DNA of 64,000 nucleotides from Streptomyces sp. NRRL WC-3742 (GTDB lineage: Bacteria; Actinomycetota; Actinomycetes; Streptomycetales; Streptomycetaceae), in the NCBI RefSeq assembly GCF_000720635.1, contig NZ_JOCF01000021.1, positions 1-64,000 of the forward strand, in the 5' to 3' direction. Position numbers and translations under genes: made by a program. Shown in pieces: positions 36,165 through 45,075 of this stretch (the stretch's first letter is position 1; every line of letters begins with the position of its first letter). The notes beneath the pieces were generated by a model that was not told the origin of the DNA, made no database searches, and saw only the letters and a program-made list of their open reading frames with translations.

Positions 36165-37805
36165 TCAGGTCGCGGTGGCCTCCGGACGGGAGGAGCGGGC
36201 GCCGCCCGACAGATCGGCCAGCGGGCCGCTGCCGAGCACCCCGCCGAGCAGGCCCGGGCCGTTGGACGGGCTCTGCTTGGGCGCCGTCCCCGAGCCGCTG
36301 CCGGGGGCCGGGGTGCCCCGCTGCGCGGGGGCCGAGCCGGGGGTGACGGCGGCCGGGCTCTGGCCCGTGCCGGTGCCCTCCCCGGGCTTGCCGGAGTGCT
36401 TGCCGCTGGGCGTGGCGGTCGCCTTGCCGGAGGGGGCGCTGGGCGACGGCGCCGGGGTGGTCGGGTGCGGGGCGGCGGGCGAGGGCGAGGTGGACGGGCC
36501 CTGACCGCCGGGGGTGCCGGACGGGGTGCCGTTCGGCCAGACCGGGTTGCCGTAGTCGTCGGCCGGGCGGGGCGGCGCCTGGTGCGTCAGGGCACCGGTG
36601 CGGACGGCGGCGCCGAGCATCGAGCCGAGCAGCAGGGTCAGGCCGACGACGACGGTGGTGACCACCGCGCCCCGGCGCAGGACCCGCCGCCGCAGCGCCC
36701 CGGGCGCGCCGGAGCCGATGCGCCGCCACGCCTCCAGGCTGAGCCGCCCGTCCAGCGAGGCGAACGGCGCTCCGGCGATCAGCAGCGGGCTCCAGGCCGC
36801 CAGGAAGATCAGGTCGGGCGTGTCGTAGACCGGCACGGCCCGCCAGCTGACGGTGAACAGCAGGGCGGCGGAGAGCAGCATCGCCGCGCCGGCCGCGAGC
36901 CGCTGCCACAGGCCCAGGAGGGTCAGCACGCCGACGACGATCTGGGTGAAGGAGACGACCAGGCCCGCGCCCACCGGGTGCGCCATGGCGAAGGCCAGCA
37001 GCGGTTCGGCGACCTTCCACGGGTGCAGCGAGGAGAGCCAGCGCATCATCGAGCCGCGCTCGCCGCCGTCGAAGTACACCGGGTCGCAGAGCTTGCTGAA
37101 CCCGGCGTAGACGGCGAGCGAGCCGAGGACGGCGCGCAGCGGCAGCAGCACCAGGCCCAGGTCGACGCGGCGGCCGGGGTACCAGGGCTGCTTCCCGTCG
37201 GCGTCGGCGGCGGAGACCTCGGGCAGTTCGCCGCTGGGCGTCCAGCCGTGGGGCTCGCCGATCGGGCCGACGCCCGCGTCGGTGGCGGTGCCGGAGCCCT
37301 CGCGGGGCTGGCGGGGGACGGTGCGGGCACCGGCGAGGGAGGGGATCACCTCGGTGTCCGCCTCGGAGCCGGAGCCCCGTCCGCCGAAGGACTGGACGGC
37401 TTCCAGCAGCTGCGTGGCCGCGAGGTCCCCGGGGGCCGCCTGGCCGGTCCAGGTGACGGCGGTGACCCGGCCCTTGCGGCGCGGGGCGCCGCCGGCCGTG
37501 ACCCCGGCCCCGGCGAGCGCCGGGACGGCGGAGGCGGGCACGACGACCTGCGGGGTGACCAGCGGACGGCGGATCAGGCCCTGGCTCGCGTACGGGTCGC
37601 CGAAGGCGGCGCCGGTGGACAGCAGTCCGGCCGGTGCCTCGATCAGCGGAGCCACGTGGGCGCCGAGCCGGAGCTTGAAGCTCGCCTGGGTGCTGCTGAT
37701 GCGCCCGGGGTCGGAGTCCACCTTGACGGTGTTGAGGCCGAGGCCCGCGTCTATCCCGGTGCTGCCGCCGCCGAACAGGGGGCGCCGAGGTGTTCTGGTG
37801 TCCAC
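36165..37805 (-). CDS. DoxX-family membrane protein with long disordered ends
   Basis: 546 residues. The central part (about 215-385) has four hydrophobic helices of DoxX type (LPLRAVLGSLAVYAGFSKL; GAGLVVSFTQIVVGVLTLLG; AAMLLSAALLFTVSW; LIFLAAWSPLLIAG), and a further helix follows near 400. It is flanked by an N-terminal region of about 210 residues and a Pro/Ser/Thr/Gly-rich C-terminal tail of about 140 residues, likely disordered. DoxX-like proteins have been linked to redox or thiol-oxidation complexes, but no partner is adjacent here. ATG at 37805. Confidence 0.88.
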   Translation of the reverse strand: MDTRTPRRPLFGGGSTGIDAGLGLNTVKVDSDPGRISSTQASFKLRLGAHVAPLIEAPAGLLSTGAAFGDPYASQGLIRRPLVTPQVVVPASAVPALAGAGVTAGGAPRRKGRVTAVTWTGQAAPGDLAATQLLEAVQSFGGRGSGSEADTEVIPSLAGARTVPRQPREGSGTATDAGVGPIGEPHGWTPSGELPEVSAADADGKQPWYPGRRVDLGLVLLPLRAVLGSLAVYAGFSKLCDPVYFDGGERGSMMRWLSSLHPWKVAEPLLAFAMAHPVGAGLVVSFTQIVVGVLTLLGLWQRLAAGAAMLLSAALLFTVSWRAVPVYDTPDLIFLAAWSPLLIAGAPFASLDGRLSLEAWRRIGSGAPGALRRRVLRRGAVVTTVVVGLTLLLGSMLGAAVRTGALTHQAPPRPADDYGNPVWPNGTPSGTPGGQGPSTSPSPAAPHPTTPAPSPSAPSGKATATPSGKHSGKPGEGTGTGQSPAAVTPGSAPAQRGTPAPGSGSGTAPKQSPSNGPGLLGGVLGSGPLADLSGGARSSRPEATAT

Positions 37806-37883
37806 GCCCGTCTAACCGGGTGACGGCCGCTTTGGACACTCTCCCGGGTGGATGTGCGGCGCACACTTGAAGTGATCATGAAA

Positions 37884-37917
37884 AAAACGATCGGGCCCTG
37901 TCGGACCCGATCGTTTT
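37884..37917 (-). terminator. rlmB terminator
   Basis: On the minus strand, a 12-bp stem (37917-37906 with 37895-37884) is followed by T residues: a textbook intrinsic terminator 57 nt after the rlmB stop. Confidence 0.93.
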
Positions 37918-37973
37918 CCACGCGGATTGCGGGCAATTCGGAAAACCGCCTGCGCCGCCTACCGGAGCTGTGC

Positions 37974-38966
37974 TCAGCGCTTGGAGCGCAGCCGCGCGGC
38001 CTCGTACAGCACGATGCCCGCCGCGACACCGGCGTTCAGCGACTCCGTCAGCCCGGACATCGGAATCCGCACCCGCATGTCGCAGGTCTCCGAGACCAGC
38101 CGGGACAGGCCCTTGCCCTCACTGCCCGCGACGACCACCACGGGGCCGGTCAGCAGCTCCAGGTCGCTCAGCTCGGCCTCGCCGTCCGCCGCCAGGCCGA
38201 CGACCATCAGACCGGCCTTCTGGTACGCCTCCAGCGTGCGGGTCATGTTGGTGGCCCGGGCGACGGGCAGCCGGGCGGCGGCGCCGGAGGAGGTCTTCCA
38301 GGCACCGGCGGTCATGCCGGCCGCGCGGCGCTCGGGGATGACCACGCCGTGCGCGCCGAAGGCGGCGGCCGAGCGGACCACGGCGCCCAGGTTGCGCGAG
38401 TCGGTGACGCCGTCCAGCGCGACGATCAGCGCGTCCTGGCCGGCGTCGGAGGCCGCCTCCAGGAGCTCGTCGGGGTGCGCGTACTCGTACGGCGGCACCT
38501 GGAGGACCATGCCCTGGTGGTTCATCCCGCCGGTCATCTGGTCCAGCTGGGGGCGCGGGGCCTCCATCAGCGGGATGCCGCGGTCGTTGGCGGCCTGGAA
38601 GGCGTCGCGCACGCGGTCGTCGGTGTCGATGAACTGCTGGACGTACAGCGCGGTGGCCGGGACGCCGCCCTGCAGGGCCTCGACCACGGAGTTGCGGCCG
38701 AAGACCAGCTCGGCGCTGCCCGCGCCGCCGCGGCCACCGCGGCCGCCGGCCCCGGCGCGGCGCATGCCGGCGCGGGCCTTGGCGTCGCGCTCACGCTTGA
38801 TCGCCGCGTTGGCGGCGCGCTGCTTGGGGTGGCCCTTGCGCTCCGCGCCGGGCGGCGTCGGGCCCTTGCCCTCCAGCGCCCTCCGGCTGTGCCCGCCGGT
38901 ACCGACAGACGCACCCTTCTTGGATCCGGGGTTGCGGCGGTTCCTGCGCTGGCTGTTGCCGGCCAT
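37974..38966 (-). CDS. rlmB: 23S rRNA 2'-O-methyltransferase RlmB (SpoU/TrmH family)
   Basis: 330 residues. A basic low-complexity N-terminus (about 1-80) precedes the substrate-binding domain and a SPOUT knotted methyltransferase domain with the three TrmH motifs: DSRNLGAVVRSAAAFG, VAGSEGKGLS and the IPMSGLTESLNAGVAAGI C-terminal knot. It would methylate a guanosine (G2251 by E. coli numbering) in the ribosomal peptidyl-transferase loop. It follows cysS on the same strand with 137 nt between, the common actinobacterial order. Confidence 0.94.
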   Translation of the reverse strand: MAGNSQRRNRRNPGSKKGASVGTGGHSRRALEGKGPTPPGAERKGHPKQRAANAAIKRERDAKARAGMRRAGAGGRGGRGGAGSAELVFGRNSVVEALQGGVPATALYVQQFIDTDDRVRDAFQAANDRGIPLMEAPRPQLDQMTGGMNHQGMVLQVPPYEYAHPDELLEAASDAGQDALIVALDGVTDSRNLGAVVRSAAAFGAHGVVIPERRAAGMTAGAWKTSSGAAARLPVARATNMTRTLEAYQKAGLMVVGLAADGEAELSDLELLTGPVVVVAGSEGKGLSRLVSETCDMRVRIPMSGLTESLNAGVAAGIVLYEAARLRSKR

Positions 38967-39103
38967 GGCTGTACTTCCTGTCTGTCCGGCATGCCCGGCC
39001 TCCCCCGCTCGCTGCGGCGGACGCCTGCGACATGCGCTACGTCATGAGGGAGGGCCGCACCGGTGCGGTACGGCCCACCCATCACCCCGATCGTCAGATG
39101 GGG

Positions 39104-40498
39104 TTACTGGCTGTTGATCGTCCAGCGCGGGCCGGACGGGGTGTCCTCGATCACCAGCCCGGCCAGGCCGAGCTGGTCGCGGATGGCGTCCGCGGTGGCG
39201 AAGTCCTTGCGCTGGCGCGCCGCCTGCCGCTGGTCCAGGACCAGGCGGACCAGCGAATCGACCACGCCGTGGAGGTCCTCGCCGCGCTCCGCACCGGCCC
39301 AGTGCGGGTCGAGCGGGTCGAGGCCCAGTACACCGAGCATCGCACGGACCTCGGCCAGTCGCGCCACCACGCTCTCCTTGTCGTCCGCGTTCAGGGCGCT
39401 GTTGCCCTGGCGGACGGCGGTGTGCACGACGGCCAGCGCCTGCGGCACGCCCAGGTCGTCGTCCATCGCCTCGGCGAACGCCGGCGGCACCTCGGGCGCC
39501 GCGTCGACCTTGCCGCAGCGCTCGACGGCCCGCTGGATGAAGCCCTCGATCCGGCCGAAACCGGCCTCGGCCTCGCGCAGCGCGTCCTCGCTGTACTCGA
39601 TCATCGAGCGGTAGTGCGCGGCGCCCAGGTAGTAGCGGAGCACGATCGGACGCCAGACGCGGACCATCTCGGAGACCAGCACCGAGTTGCCGAGCGACTT
39701 GCTCATCTTCTCGCCGGCCATGGTGACCCAGGCGTTGTGCGCCCAGAAGGTGGCGAAGTCGTCCCCGTACGCCTTGGACTGGGCGATCTCGTTCTCGTGG
39801 TGCGGGAAGATCAGGTCGAGCCCGCCGCCGTGGATGTCGAAGGCCGGGCCCAGGTACTTGTGGGCCATCGCCGAGCACTCCAGGTGCCAGCCGGGCCGGC
39901 CGCGGCCCCACGGGGTCTCCCAGCTGGGCTCGCCCGGCTTGGCGGCCTTCCACATCGCGAAGTCGCGGGAGTCGCGCTTGCCGGTCTCCCCCTCGCTCTC
40001 GGGCTGGAGCAGGTTCTCGAGCTTCTGGTTGGAAAGCGCGAGGTAGTCCGGGTAGGACTTCACGTCGAAGTAGACGTTGCCCTCGGCCTCGTACGCGTGG
40101 CCCTTGGCGATGAGCCCCTGCATCATCTCGATCATCTCGGGGATGTGCCCGGTGGCCCTGGGCTCGACAGTGGGCGGCAGGCAACCGAGCGCGGTGTAGC
40201 CGTCGTTGAACGCGCGCTCGTTCTCGTAGGCGATCTGCCACCACGGCACGCCCTGCTCGCGCTCCTTGGCGATCACCTTGTCGTCGATGTCGGTGACGTT
40301 GCGGGCGAAGGTCACCTGGTAGCCGCGGTAGGCGAACCACCGCTGCATGATGTCGAAGTTGAGGCCGGACCGGATGTGCCCGATGTGAGGCGCCGACTGG
40401 ACGGTAGCGCCGCACAGGTAGATCGAGACACAACCCGGTACGAGCGGGACGAAGTCGCGTACCTGTCGGGTGCTGGTGTCGTACAGACGAATGCTCAC
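39104..40498 (-). CDS. cysS: Cysteinyl-tRNA synthetase
   Basis: 464-residue class I synthetase. The HIGH motif appears as [10 protein letters not shown] with zinc-ligand Cys before it (LCGATVQS), and KMSKS in [11 protein letters not shown]; the C-terminal DALR-type helical domain ends the protein. GTG at 40498 ([16 protein letters not shown]) is chosen since the family N-terminus starts here; the upstream in-frame extension is Pro/Gly-rich and not conserved-looking. It belongs to the ispD-ispF, cysS, rlmB neighbourhood typical of streptomycetes. Confidence 0.97.
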   Translation of the reverse strand: MSIRLYDTSTRQVRDFVPLVPGCVSIYLCGATVQSAPHIGHIRSGLNFDIMQRWFAYRGYQVTFARNVTDIDDKVIAKEREQGVPWWQIAYENERAFNDGYTALGCLPPTVEPRATGHIPEMIEMMQGLIAKGHAYEAEGNVYFDVKSYPDYLALSNQKLENLLQPESEGETGKRDSRDFAMWKAAKPGEPSWETPWGRGRPGWHLECSAMAHKYLGPAFDIHGGGLDLIFPHHENEIAQSKAYGDDFATFWAHNAWVTMAGEKMSKSLGNSVLVSEMVRVWRPIVLRYYLGAAHYRSMIEYSEDALREAEAGFGRIEGFIQRAVERCGKVDAAPEVPPAFAEAMDDDLGVPQALAVVHTAVRQGNSALNADDKESVVARLAEVRAMLGVLGLDPLDPHWAGAERGEDLHGVVDSLVRLVLDQRQAARQRKDFATADAIRDQLGLAGLVIEDTPSGPRWTINSQ

Positions 40499-40591
40499 AG
40501 CGTCAAGCGTAGTGGGCGGCGGAGGGTGCCCCGCCACATTCCCGGGGAATGGCGGTCCCCGCCACACCCGGGAACGGCGCGCGCCCGGCGG

Positions 40592-40990
40592 TCAGATGCC
40601 CCCGACCACCTTGCGCGGGGTGAGGCGCACGACCACCCGCACGGCCTCCGGGGTGTCCCAGGTGTAGGAGTCCACGCCCCGGTACTTGGCGGCCAGCTCG
40701 TCGATCAGCTCCCGCCCGCCCTCGGTGGTCATCGTCACCGAACCGCGCACCTCCAGGTACTCGTACGGGCTCTCCGGCGGGTTGACGAGCAGCGAGACGC
40801 GCGGGTCGCGGGCCAGGTTGAGGTGCTTGCGGCGGCCCTCCACGGTGGAGAACAGGATGTCCTCGCCGTCCCGGCGGACCCAGACCACCGAGGACTGCGG
40901 GCTGCCGTCCGGCTGGATCGTGGAGACCACGGCGAAGCACTTGCCGTCGATCAACGCCTTGGCCCGGTCGGAGAGTTGGACGTCGCTCAT
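40592..40990 (-). CDS. PPOX-class F420-dependent flavin/deazaflavin oxidoreductase-like protein
   Basis: 132-residue split beta-barrel protein. The N-terminal KCFAVVSTIQPDGSPQSSVVW and VEGRRKHLNLARDPRVSLLV segments are characteristic of the PPOX/FDOR-B family that binds F420 or flavins; the rest (YLEVRGSVTMTT...) completes the barrel. Which cofactor it uses and its substrate cannot be read from the sequence. ATG at 40990 has a GGGTTTCTCCG upstream region without a strong ribosome-binding site. Confidence 0.85.
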   Translation of the reverse strand: MSDVQLSDRAKALIDGKCFAVVSTIQPDGSPQSSVVWVRRDGEDILFSTVEGRRKHLNLARDPRVSLLVNPPESPYEYLEVRGSVTMTTEGGRELIDELAAKYRGVDSYTWDTPEAVRVVVRLTPRKVVGGI

Positions 40991-41043
40991 CGGAGAAACC
41001 CTTCACGTCGGCGGTGGTGTCCGGGCCCACGGGCGGAGACCGG

Positions 41044-41083
41044 CGAGGGGCCCGCGCCGAACACTACCGACGCGGGCCCCTCG
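41044..41083 (-). terminator. ispF terminator
   Basis: 13-bp stem (41044-41056 with 41071-41083) with a 14-nt loop, 48 nt after the ispF stop and ahead of the PPOX gene. Confidence 0.75.
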
Positions 41084-41130
41084 AGGACCGTCGACTTCCC
41101 GACGTTCCCACCGACTTCACCGGTGAACAC

Positions 41131-41631
41131 TCAACGCCGTTCGTACACCAGGGCGGTGGCGATCGCGGCCAGCCCCTCGGCACGGCCGGTCAGCCCCAGC
41201 CCGTCCGTGGTGGTGCCGGAGACGGACACCGGGGCGCCGACAGCCTCCGACAGCGCGGCCTGTGCCTCGGCGCGGCGCTTGCCGACCTTCGGCCGCACGC
41301 CGATCACCTGCACGGAGACGTTGCCGATCTCGAAGCCCGCCTCGCGGACCAGCCGGGCGGCCTCCCCGAGCAGCTTCACCCCGGAGGCGCCGGCCCACTC
41401 GGGCCGGTCGGTGCCGAAGTGGGCGCCCAGGTCGCCGATCCCGGCGGCCGAGAACAGCGCGTCGCAGGCGGCGTGCGCGGCCACGTCGGCGTCCGAGTGC
41501 CCGGAGAGCCCGAACTCGGCGTCCGGCCACTCCAGTCCGGCGACCCACAGCGGGCGGCCGGCCTCGAAGGCGTGCACGTCGGTGCCGATCCCCACGCGGG
41601 GAAGGACGGGAATCGAGGCGTCAGTAGGCAT
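41131..41631 (-). CDS. ispF: 2-C-methyl-D-erythritol 2,4-cyclodiphosphate synthase
   Basis: 166-residue MEP-pathway enzyme forming the cyclic diphosphate. The metal site is visible as GTDVHAF near the N-terminus and SGHSDADV (about 43-50), with the [12 protein letters not shown] loop near the C-terminus. The length is normal. The start (41631) overlaps the ispD stop by 11 nt, so the two steps are translationally coupled. It provides isoprenoid precursors used, among others, by polyprenyl synthases. Confidence 0.97.
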   Translation of the reverse strand: MPTDASIPVLPRVGIGTDVHAFEAGRPLWVAGLEWPDAEFGLSGHSDADVAAHAACDALFSAAGIGDLGAHFGTDRPEWAGASGVKLLGEAARLVREAGFEIGNVSVQVIGVRPKVGKRRAEAQAALSEAVGAPVSVSGTTTDGLGLTGRAEGLAAIATALVYERR

Positions 41632-42376
41632 CGGCGGCCCTCCGGCGGGCGAGTACGGCCTCGGCGAGCACGAGGTCCAGGGGACGGGTGACCTTGAACG
41701 CCTCCTCGTGGCCGGGCACCACGACGACCTGGCCGCCGTAGCGCTCCACCAGGCCCGCGTCGTCGGTGACGGGCGGCGCGTCGGCGGTGCCGGACGCCTC
41801 CTCGGCCAGCGCCTTGGTGTGCACCTCGACGAGGACGGCCCGGTCGAAGCCCTGCGGGGTCTGCACCGCGCGCAGGGTGGACCGGTCGGGCGTGTCGACG
41901 ACCGGCTCGGGACGGCCCGGGTTCGGCTCGACCCGCTTCACGGTGTCGGCCAGCGGCACCGCCGGCACCACCGCGACGGCCCCGGCCCGGACGGCGGCCG
42001 CGACGGCGTCCACCACCTCGACCGGCACCAGCGGGCGGGCCGCGTCGTGCACCAGGACGATCGGGACGTCCTCCGGGATCGCCGCCAGGCCCAGCCGGAC
42101 GGACTCCTGGCGGGTCGAGCCGCCGGCCACCACCCGGACGTCCTTGCCGTCCAGCCCGTGGCTGTCCAGCAGGGCGACCACCTCGGCCACCCCGTCCGCG
42201 GGCGCGGCGACCACGACCAGGCCCACGGCCCGGCTGCGCGCGAGCGCCCGTACGGCGTGGACCAGGAGCGGCACACCGCCCAGTTCCCGCAGGGCCTTCG
42301 GGGCCCCGGGGCCCAGTCGCTCACCGCGTCCGGCGGCGGGCACCACTGCTGCTGCGACTGCTGCTGAGGCGTTCAG
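41621..42376 (-). CDS. ispD: 2-C-methyl-D-erythritol 4-phosphate cytidylyltransferase
   Basis: 251-residue MEP-pathway nucleotidyltransferase. The CTP-binding [17 protein letters not shown] motif, [11 protein letters not shown] and DTVKRV segments are typical. The first ATG/GTG-only frame would start at 42346 (GTG) inside the first beta strand and cut it off. An upstream CTG at 42376 gives [18 protein letters not shown], restoring the strand, and has AAGGAG about 6-7 nt before it; an in-frame stop lies just further upstream. CTG initiation is therefore inferred. It overlaps ispF by 11 nt. Confidence 0.93.
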   Translation of the reverse strand: MNASAAVAAAVVPAAGRGERLGPGAPKALRELGGVPLLVHAVRALARSRAVGLVVVAAPADGVAEVVALLDSHGLDGKDVRVVAGGSTRQESVRLGLAAIPEDVPIVLVHDAARPLVPVEVVDAVAAAVRAGAVAVVPAVPLADTVKRVEPNPGRPEPVVDTPDRSTLRAVQTPQGFDRAVLVEVHTKALAEEASGTADAPPVTDDAGLVERYGGQVVVVPGHEEAFKVTRPLDLVLAEAVLARRRAADAY

Positions 42377-42547
42377 GTTTCACTCCTTCGGCGAAGTGGG
42401 TATGGCCTTGGCGTGCCCGACGGGCTCCGGGCCCCTTCCGAAGAACCACGGTCCAACCGCCCGCCGCACAACCCGCAGAAACGGTCATGCAAGGCAGCAC
42501 CGGCCCGGGCCGGAGGCGTCGTCCGGACACGCCTCAGCGCCCGGAGT

Positions 42548-42587
42548 GCCACTGCACCACTGCCGGACACTTCGTCCGAGCAGTGGC
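42548..42587. other. Nested hairpin in the ispD-carD gap
   Basis: GCCACTGC (42548-42555) pairs with GCAGTGGC (42580-42587), with an inner stem CGGAC/GTCCG. It may terminate carD transcripts (minus strand). The rest of the 274-bp gap shows nothing recognisable. Confidence 0.45.
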
Positions 42588-42650
42588 GCGCCGGCACCGG
42601 GCGCTGTGAGCGGTGGGCTGCTGCCCGACTGCACTACGGCTACGCGCGCA

Positions 42651-43133
42651 CTACGAGGCGAGAACCTCGTCGAGCAGCGTCTCCGCCTTGTCCTCGTTGG
42701 TGTTCTCCGCCAGCGCGAGCTCGCTGACGAGGATCTGGCGTGCCTTCGCGAGCATCCGCTTCTCGCCGGCCGAGAGGCCGCGCTCGCGCTCGCGACGCCA
42801 GAGGTCGCGCACGACCTCGGCAACCTTGATGACATCGCCCGAGGCGAGCTTCTCCAGGTTCGCCTTGTAGCGACGGGACCAGTTGGTGGGCTCTTCGGTG
42901 TACGGCGCGCGCAGCACCTCGAAGACCCGGTCCAGACCCTCCTGGCCGACCACGTCGCGAACGCCGACGAACTCCGCGTTCTCGGCGGGCACGCGGAGCG
43001 TCAGGTCTCCCTGCTGCACCTTGAGCACCAGGTAGGTCTTGTCCACACCCTTGATCTGGCGAGTTTCGATGGCCTCGATCAATGCGGCCCCGTGATGGGG
43101 GTAGACCACCGTGTCGCCAACCTTGAACGTCAT
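42651..43133 (-). CDS. carD: CarD/CdnL-family RNA polymerase-binding regulator
   Basis: 160-residue global transcription factor that binds the RNA polymerase beta lobe and stabilises open complexes. The N-terminal Tudor-like RNAP-interaction domain ([20 protein letters not shown]) and the helical C-terminal DNA-binding domain ([34 protein letters not shown]) are complete, at the usual family length. ATG at 43133 is preceded by GGAAGGGG. The gene lies upstream of ispD as in other actinobacteria. Confidence 0.96.
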   Translation of the reverse strand: MTFKVGDTVVYPHHGAALIEAIETRQIKGVDKTYLVLKVQQGDLTLRVPAENAEFVGVRDVVGQEGLDRVFEVLRAPYTEEPTNWSRRYKANLEKLASGDVIKVAEVVRDLWRRERERGLSAGEKRMLAKARQILVSELALAENTNEDKAETLLDEVLAS

Positions 43134-43584
43134 GTGACAGGACCCCTTCCGTGGCTTTCCAGAATAACACGCTTCGCGCCCCACCCGAAGGGCGTTTTCG
43201 CAGGTCAGGACCGGTCTCGGGGCTTGACAAGCGGCCCCCTGGCGTGCTGCGACCGATGTTCGAGAACGGCTTCCCGCAGGTCGGAGGCGGTACAGACCTC
43301 TGACGAAACCCTTGCGCAACACCCCCGGCGTCATGATTGGATCTTGAGTTTTCGTCGCGCTCCGGGCCGCGCCCGCATCGTTATTCGATCTTGGTCGAAG
43401 TGTATCCGGTCCGTGATGCTCCGCTGATGACCCCGCGACGGCCCGGACGCCCCGGGATGCGTCCGGACGGCCCCCCGGTGGACCCGGAAGTGCGACACGG
43501 GGACCTCCCCGTGAAGGCCGCATAAGTGAGGTCGATAATCTGAGACCTGACCTACCGACAAGTGACCAAGGAGAAGCCGCCGCC
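43134..43584. other. 451-bp divergent region between carD and the lipoprotein gene
   Basis: Promoters for both genes must lie here. A TGTTATTCT element on the minus strand near 43155-43165 could be the carD -10, and GATAAT (43534-43539) inside the inverted repeat AGGTC...GACCT (43529-43548) could belong to the lipoprotein gene. No additional gene is seen. Confidence 0.4.
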
Positions 43585-44286
43585 GTGAGCCGCAGCCTTC
43601 GACGCGGCAGCATCGCCGCCGTCGCCGCCATCGCCATCGCCTCGCTCTCGTCCTGTGCCGCCGGCAACGCACCGGACACCCTGCAGATCAAGCCGGACAA
43701 CGCGGCAGCGACGATCGGCACGAACCTCCGCCTGAACAACATCGTGGTCGTGACCCCGGGCAAGGCCACCGGCGACTACACGGGCCCCGCCAGCGTCATC
43801 GTGAACATCGCGAACACCGGCACCGGTGCGGCTGAGCTCAAGACCGTCGTGCTCGGCGGCGGCAACGCCACCTTCACCGACGCCTCGGGCGCCTCCGTGC
43901 CCTCCATCGTCATCCCGGCCGGCGGCTCGGTGGCCATCGGCGGCAAGGGCAACCCGTCCGCCACGGTCTCCTCGGCCAACGTCAAGGTCGGTGGCTTCGC
44001 CAAGACCGCCTTCGGCATCCAGGAGGGCAAGGACGGCCAGATCCAGACCGTCACCGCCGAGGCCGGCGTGACCCCGGACTCGGACCTCAGGAACAAGGAC
44101 ATCTACTCGGGCTACGGCCCCAGCCCGAGCGCCTCCCCCGCCGCGGTGCCCACCAAGGCCGCCTCCCCGGCCGCGGGCGCCACCACCGGCACGCCGACCG
44201 CGGGCGCCACCACGGGCACGCAGACCGCCGGTGCCACCAGCGGTGCGGCCACCCCGGCGGCGGGCACCACGCCGACCGCCCACTGA
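43585..44286 (+). CDS. Secreted lipoprotein (DUF461/PCuAC-like)
   Basis: 233 residues. A lipoprotein signal peptide ends in lipobox LSSC with Cys24 as the lipidation site. The mature part (about 30-175) is a beta-rich domain ([35 protein letters not shown]) resembling the DUF461/PCuAC copper-chaperone-like fold, but the usual Met/His copper ligands are not evident. A tail of Ala/Thr/Gly repeats ([12 protein letters not shown], about 190-230) follows. The GTG at 43585 is 6 nt after GGAGAAG. Probably anchored outside the membrane; function unknown. Confidence 0.85.
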   Translation: MSRSLRRGSIAAVAAIAIASLSSCAAGNAPDTLQIKPDNAAATIGTNLRLNNIVVVTPGKATGDYTGPASVIVNIANTGTGAAELKTVVLGGGNATFTDASGASVPSIVIPAGGSVAIGGKGNPSATVSSANVKVGGFAKTAFGIQEGKDGQIQTVTAEAGVTPDSDLRNKDIYSGYGPSPSASPAAVPTKAASPAAGATTGTPTAGATTGTQTAGATSGAATPAAGTTPTAH

Positions 44287-44302
44287 CGCGGGCGGGACAA
44301 CG

Positions 44303-44346
44303 CGCGACGGGCCCCCTCCGGCAGCTGCCGGAGGGGGCCCGTCGCG
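44303..44346. terminator. Bidirectional terminator between lipoprotein gene and phoP
   Basis: Perfect 19-bp stem (44303-44321 with 44328-44346) with a 6-nt loop. Confidence 0.93.
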
Positions 44347-44377
44347 TTCACCCGTACGGGCGGACCCGCCGCTCTCT

Positions 44378-45073
44378 TTACGGCTCGAACTTGTAGCCGA
44401 GGCCGCGGACGGTCACCAGGTAGCGCGGCGCGCCCGGGTCGGGCTCGATCTTGGCCCGCAGGCGCTTCACGTGGACGTCCAGGGTCTTGGTGTCGCCGAC
44501 GTAGTCGGCGCCCCAGACCCGGTCGATCAGCTGCATGCGGGTGAGCACGCGGCCCGCGTTGCGCAGCAGCATCTCCAGCAGGTCGAACTCCTTGAGCGGC
44601 AGGTCGACCTTGGCGCCGTCCACGGTCACCACGTGCCGGTCGACGTCCATACGGACCGGGCCCGCCTCCAGGGCGCCCGGGCCGCCGCCGTTGTCGCCCG
44701 CGCCGCCGTCCTCGCCGCGGCGGCGCAGCACCGCGCGGATCCGGGCGACGAGCTCACGGGTGGAGTAGGGCTTGGTGACGTAGTCGTCGGCACCTATCTC
44801 CAGCCCGACGACCTTGTCGATCTCGCTGTCCTTGGCGGTCACCATGATCACGGGGACGTTGGAGCGCACCCGGAGCTGGCGGCAGACCTCGGTGCCCGGC
44901 AGGCCCGGCAGCATCAGGTCGAGCAGGACGAGGTCGGCGCCGTTGCGTTCGAACTGCTCCAGGGCGTCGGGGCCGGTGGCGGCCACGGCCACCTCGAAGC
45001 CCTCCTTGCGGAGCATGTACGAGAGGGCGTCGCTGAACGACTCCTCGTCCTCGACCACCAGTACTCGGGTCAC
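44378..45073 (-). CDS. phoP: PhoP response regulator of phosphate control
   Basis: 231-residue OmpR-family regulator. The receiver has Asp52 (LVLLDLMLPG) and Lys101 (YVTKPYS), and the C-terminal winged helix ends RGLGYKFEP. The N-terminus MTRVLVVEDEESFSDALSYM is the Streptomyces PhoP sequence I recall almost verbatim. GTG at 45073 starts 2 nt after the phoR stop. When phosphate is limiting it activates phosphate-scavenging genes and represses antibiotic and nitrogen genes by binding PHO boxes (11-bp GTTCACC-like direct repeats). Confidence 0.95.
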   Translation of the reverse strand: MTRVLVVEDEESFSDALSYMLRKEGFEVAVAATGPDALEQFERNGADLVLLDLMLPGLPGTEVCRQLRVRSNVPVIMVTAKDSEIDKVVGLEIGADDYVTKPYSTRELVARIRAVLRRRGEDGGAGDNGGGPGALEAGPVRMDVDRHVVTVDGAKVDLPLKEFDLLEMLLRNAGRVLTRMQLIDRVWGADYVGDTKTLDVHVKRLRAKIEPDPGAPRYLVTVRGLGYKFEP

Positions 45074-45075
45074 GA

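Noticed and set aside
39032..42367. 1100-codon plus-strand open frame opposite cysS-ispF-ispD
   Set aside because: Spans several established minus-strand genes and intergenic regions; a GC-rich shadow.
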